Assembly (NCBI GenBank): GCA_002341315.1
Contig: DDNV01000037.1
Coordinates: forward strand, 65,319-72,773
DNA from: Cellvibrionales bacterium UBA2511
GTDB taxonomy: Bacteria > Pseudomonadota > Gammaproteobacteria > Pseudomonadales > Porticoccaceae
Length of the DNA: 7,455 nucleotides
Direction: 5' to 3'
Shown here: piece by piece, positions 6,448-7,455 of the stretch
Position numbering within the stretch: the stretch's first letter is position 1
Layout: each line of letters opens with the position of its first letter
Program-made: the position numbers and the translations under genes
Notes under the pieces: generated by a model
Databases searched by the model: none
The model's input: only the letters and a program-made list of their open reading frames with translations
Told to the model about the DNA's origin: nothing

Positions 6448-7221
6448 TCCCTCATTGATCCCCGCGCCATTATTGACCCCTCCGCTGTGTTGGGTGAAGG
6501 AGTTCATGTGGGTCCCTGGACCTTGATCGGCCCCGATACCATTATCGGGGCTGGTACGGTGATTCATTCCCATGTGGTGATTCGGGGCCTGACTACGATT
6601 GGCGAAAATAATCGAATTTTTCAGTTCTCGACGATTGGCGAAGATACACCTGACCTGAAGTACAAAGGTGAACCGACCCGCCTGAAAATTGGTGATAACA
6701 ACACCATTCGGGAAGGCGTTACTATCCATCGGGGTACCGTTCAGGACGAGGGCCTAACTTCAATTGGAAGCAATAACCTGTTAATGGCCTATGTGCATAT
6801 AGGCCACGACTGTGTTGTAGGTGACAACTGTATTCTGGTCAATAATGCGTCTTTGGCGGGACATGTCCACGTGGGTGACTGGGCGATTATTTCCGGTTAC
6901 GCTCTGATCCACCAGTTCGTGTCCATTGGTGCCCATAGCTTTACCGGTGCTGCCGCCTACTTAACCCAGGATTTGCCTGCCTATGTCATGGCAGCTGGTT
7001 CCCCAGCTGAGGCGAAAACCATCAATGTAGAAGGGCTCAAACGGCGCGGTTTTGACAGAGCAGCGATTGCGGCCATCAAACAGGGTTTCAAAATTCTTTA
7101 CCGGCAGGGATATGGCCTGCAGGAAGCTATTGGTTTGCTGGACAGTCTGGCCAGGGAACAGCCTGCGGTAAAACTACTGGTTGATTCTGTTCGCGCCTCT
7201 TCGCGCGGTATTCTTCGCTAG
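6445..7221 (+). CDS. lpxA: LpxA, UDP-N-acetylglucosamine O-acyltransferase
   Basis: First enzyme of lipid A synthesis: it transfers an (R)-3-hydroxyacyl chain from ACP to the 3-OH of UDP-GlcNAc, in the cytosol as a trimer. The product is 258 residues (E. coli 262). An N-terminal left-handed beta-helix of hexapeptide repeats (about 1-185) starts with IDPRAIIDPSAVLGEGVHVG. DLKYKGEPTR (70-79), the TIHRGT motif (93-98) and the catalytic His121 in HIGHDC (E. coli His125) are present. A C-terminal helical domain begins at NVEGLKRRGF (194-203) and ends SRGILR. The position that sets acyl-chain length (E. coli Gly173, P. aeruginosa Met169) is Ala169 here. The sequence after it, AYVMAAGSPAEA (179-190), resembles pseudomonad rather than enterobacterial LpxA as I recall them. 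It has no clear ribosome site of its own, and its TAG stop lies three bases before lpxB. Confidence 0.97.
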   Translation: MSLIDPRAIIDPSAVLGEGVHVGPWTLIGPDTIIGAGTVIHSHVVIRGLTTIGENNRIFQFSTIGEDTPDLKYKGEPTRLKIGDNNTIREGVTIHRGTVQDEGLTSIGSNNLLMAYVHIGHDCVVGDNCILVNNASLAGHVHVGDWAIISGYALIHQFVSIGAHSFTGAAAYLTQDLPAYVMAAGSPAEAKTINVEGLKRRGFDRAAIAAIKQGFKILYRQGYGLQEAIGLLDSLAREQPAVKLLVDSVRASSRGILR

Positions 7222-7227
7222 CCCATG
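7219..7227 (+). other. In-frame lpxA/lpxB junction TAG-CCC-ATG
   Basis: This has the same architecture as the fabZ/lpxA junction: amber stop, one spacer codon (CCC), ATG, all in one frame. No Shine-Dalgarno site is visible in the lpxA tail before the ATG, so coupled translation of lpxB is likely (inference). Confidence 0.8.
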
Positions 7228-7455
7228 TCATCACCCCTGAAAATTGGACTGGTTGCCGGGGAGTCATCCGGCGATCAATTGGGCGCGGGCCTCATCAGAT
7301 CTCTAAAATCACATTATCCGGATGCACAATTTGAGGGCATTGGTGGTGATAAGATGTTGTCCGAGGGTTTTCGCTCTTTATATCCTATGGATCGTCTGTC
7401 AGTTATGGGCTTCATTGAGCCACTGAAACGGTTGCCCGAATTACTCGGGATACGC
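7225..7455 (+). CDS. lpxB: LpxB, lipid-A-disaccharide synthase, N-terminal part (3' end outside window)
   Basis: LpxB is a peripheral membrane glycosyltransferase (GT19) that condenses UDP-2,3-diacylglucosamine with lipid X to form lipid A disaccharide 1-phosphate. Seventy-seven codons are visible and the frame is open to the window edge. The N-terminus reads MSSPLKIGLVAGESSGDQLG, matching the family signature (E. coli VAGETSGDILGAGL). GIGGDKM (residues 39-45) and the MDRLSVMGFIEPL segment (55-67) follow, aligned with the E. coli MEELAVMGIVEVL region. The start is the ATG three bases after the lpxA TAG. The full family length is about 380 residues, so most of the gene lies downstream. It completes the fabZ-lpxA-lpxB block typical of Proteobacteria. 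Confidence 0.95.
   Translation, partial: MSSPLKIGLVAGESSGDQLGAGLIRSLKSHYPDAQFEGIGGDKMLSEGFRSLYPMDRLSVMGFIEPLKRLPELLGIR

Noticed and set aside
1..7455. Mobile element, CRISPR array, defence system, tRNA or riboswitch
   Set aside because: The window is filled end to end with conserved envelope genes at short spacing. I saw no terminal repeats, spaced direct repeats or cloverleaf-like segments, and no gap large enough to hold one.

Overview
The window is a run of housekeeping envelope genes from a Gram-negative bacterium, all on the + strand. It is almost certainly a gammaproteobacterium. The order dxr – rseP – bamA – skp – lpxD – fabZ – lpxA – lpxB, with dxr directly upstream of rseP and no uppS/cdsA between them, matches what I recall of the Pseudomonas-type arrangement; in E. 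coli uppS and cdsA lie between dxr and rseP. Base composition looks moderate (around half G+C by eye) and protein similarity to E. coli is clear but not close. A marine or environmental Pseudomonadales/Cellvibrionales-like lineage is a reasonable guess, but it is inference from gene order and recalled sequences.

Layout. Bases 1-524 are the C-terminal part of dxr (isoprenoid precursor synthesis), cut by the left edge. A 77-base gap (525-601) follows; an inverted repeat with a short T run straddles the dxr stop codon and may be a weak terminator. Then come rseP (602-1957, site-2 protease of the envelope stress response), bamA (1998-4352, outer-membrane protein insertase), skp (4383-4913, periplasmic chaperone for outer-membrane proteins), lpxD (4947-5963), fabZ (6007-6441), lpxA (6445-7221) and the first 77 codons of lpxB (7225 to the right edge). 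No stretch of 300 bases lacks a gene. I see no RNA gene, mobile element, CRISPR array, attachment site or origin.

How the genes work together. RseP and BamA/Skp form the sensing and assembly arms of outer-membrane protein biogenesis. LpxA, LpxD and LpxB carry out lipid A steps (UDP-GlcNAc acylation, N-acylation and disaccharide formation; LpxC and LpxH are not here). FabZ consumes the same (R)-3-hydroxyacyl-ACP pool that LpxA and LpxD draw on, so the cluster couples outer-membrane protein assembly, lipopolysaccharide synthesis and fatty-acid synthesis. Short gaps throughout suggest one transcript from rseP onward.

I found no undescribed system: this is an ordinary core region. The details most worth a second look are the in-frame TAG-N3-ATG junctions joining fabZ, lpxA and lpxB, the high share of TAG stops, the residues at the acyl-chain ruler positions of LpxA and LpxD, a second cysteine pair in BamA, a near-neutral to acidic Skp, the overlapping ATG/GTG at the skp start, and the hairpin over the dxr stop.
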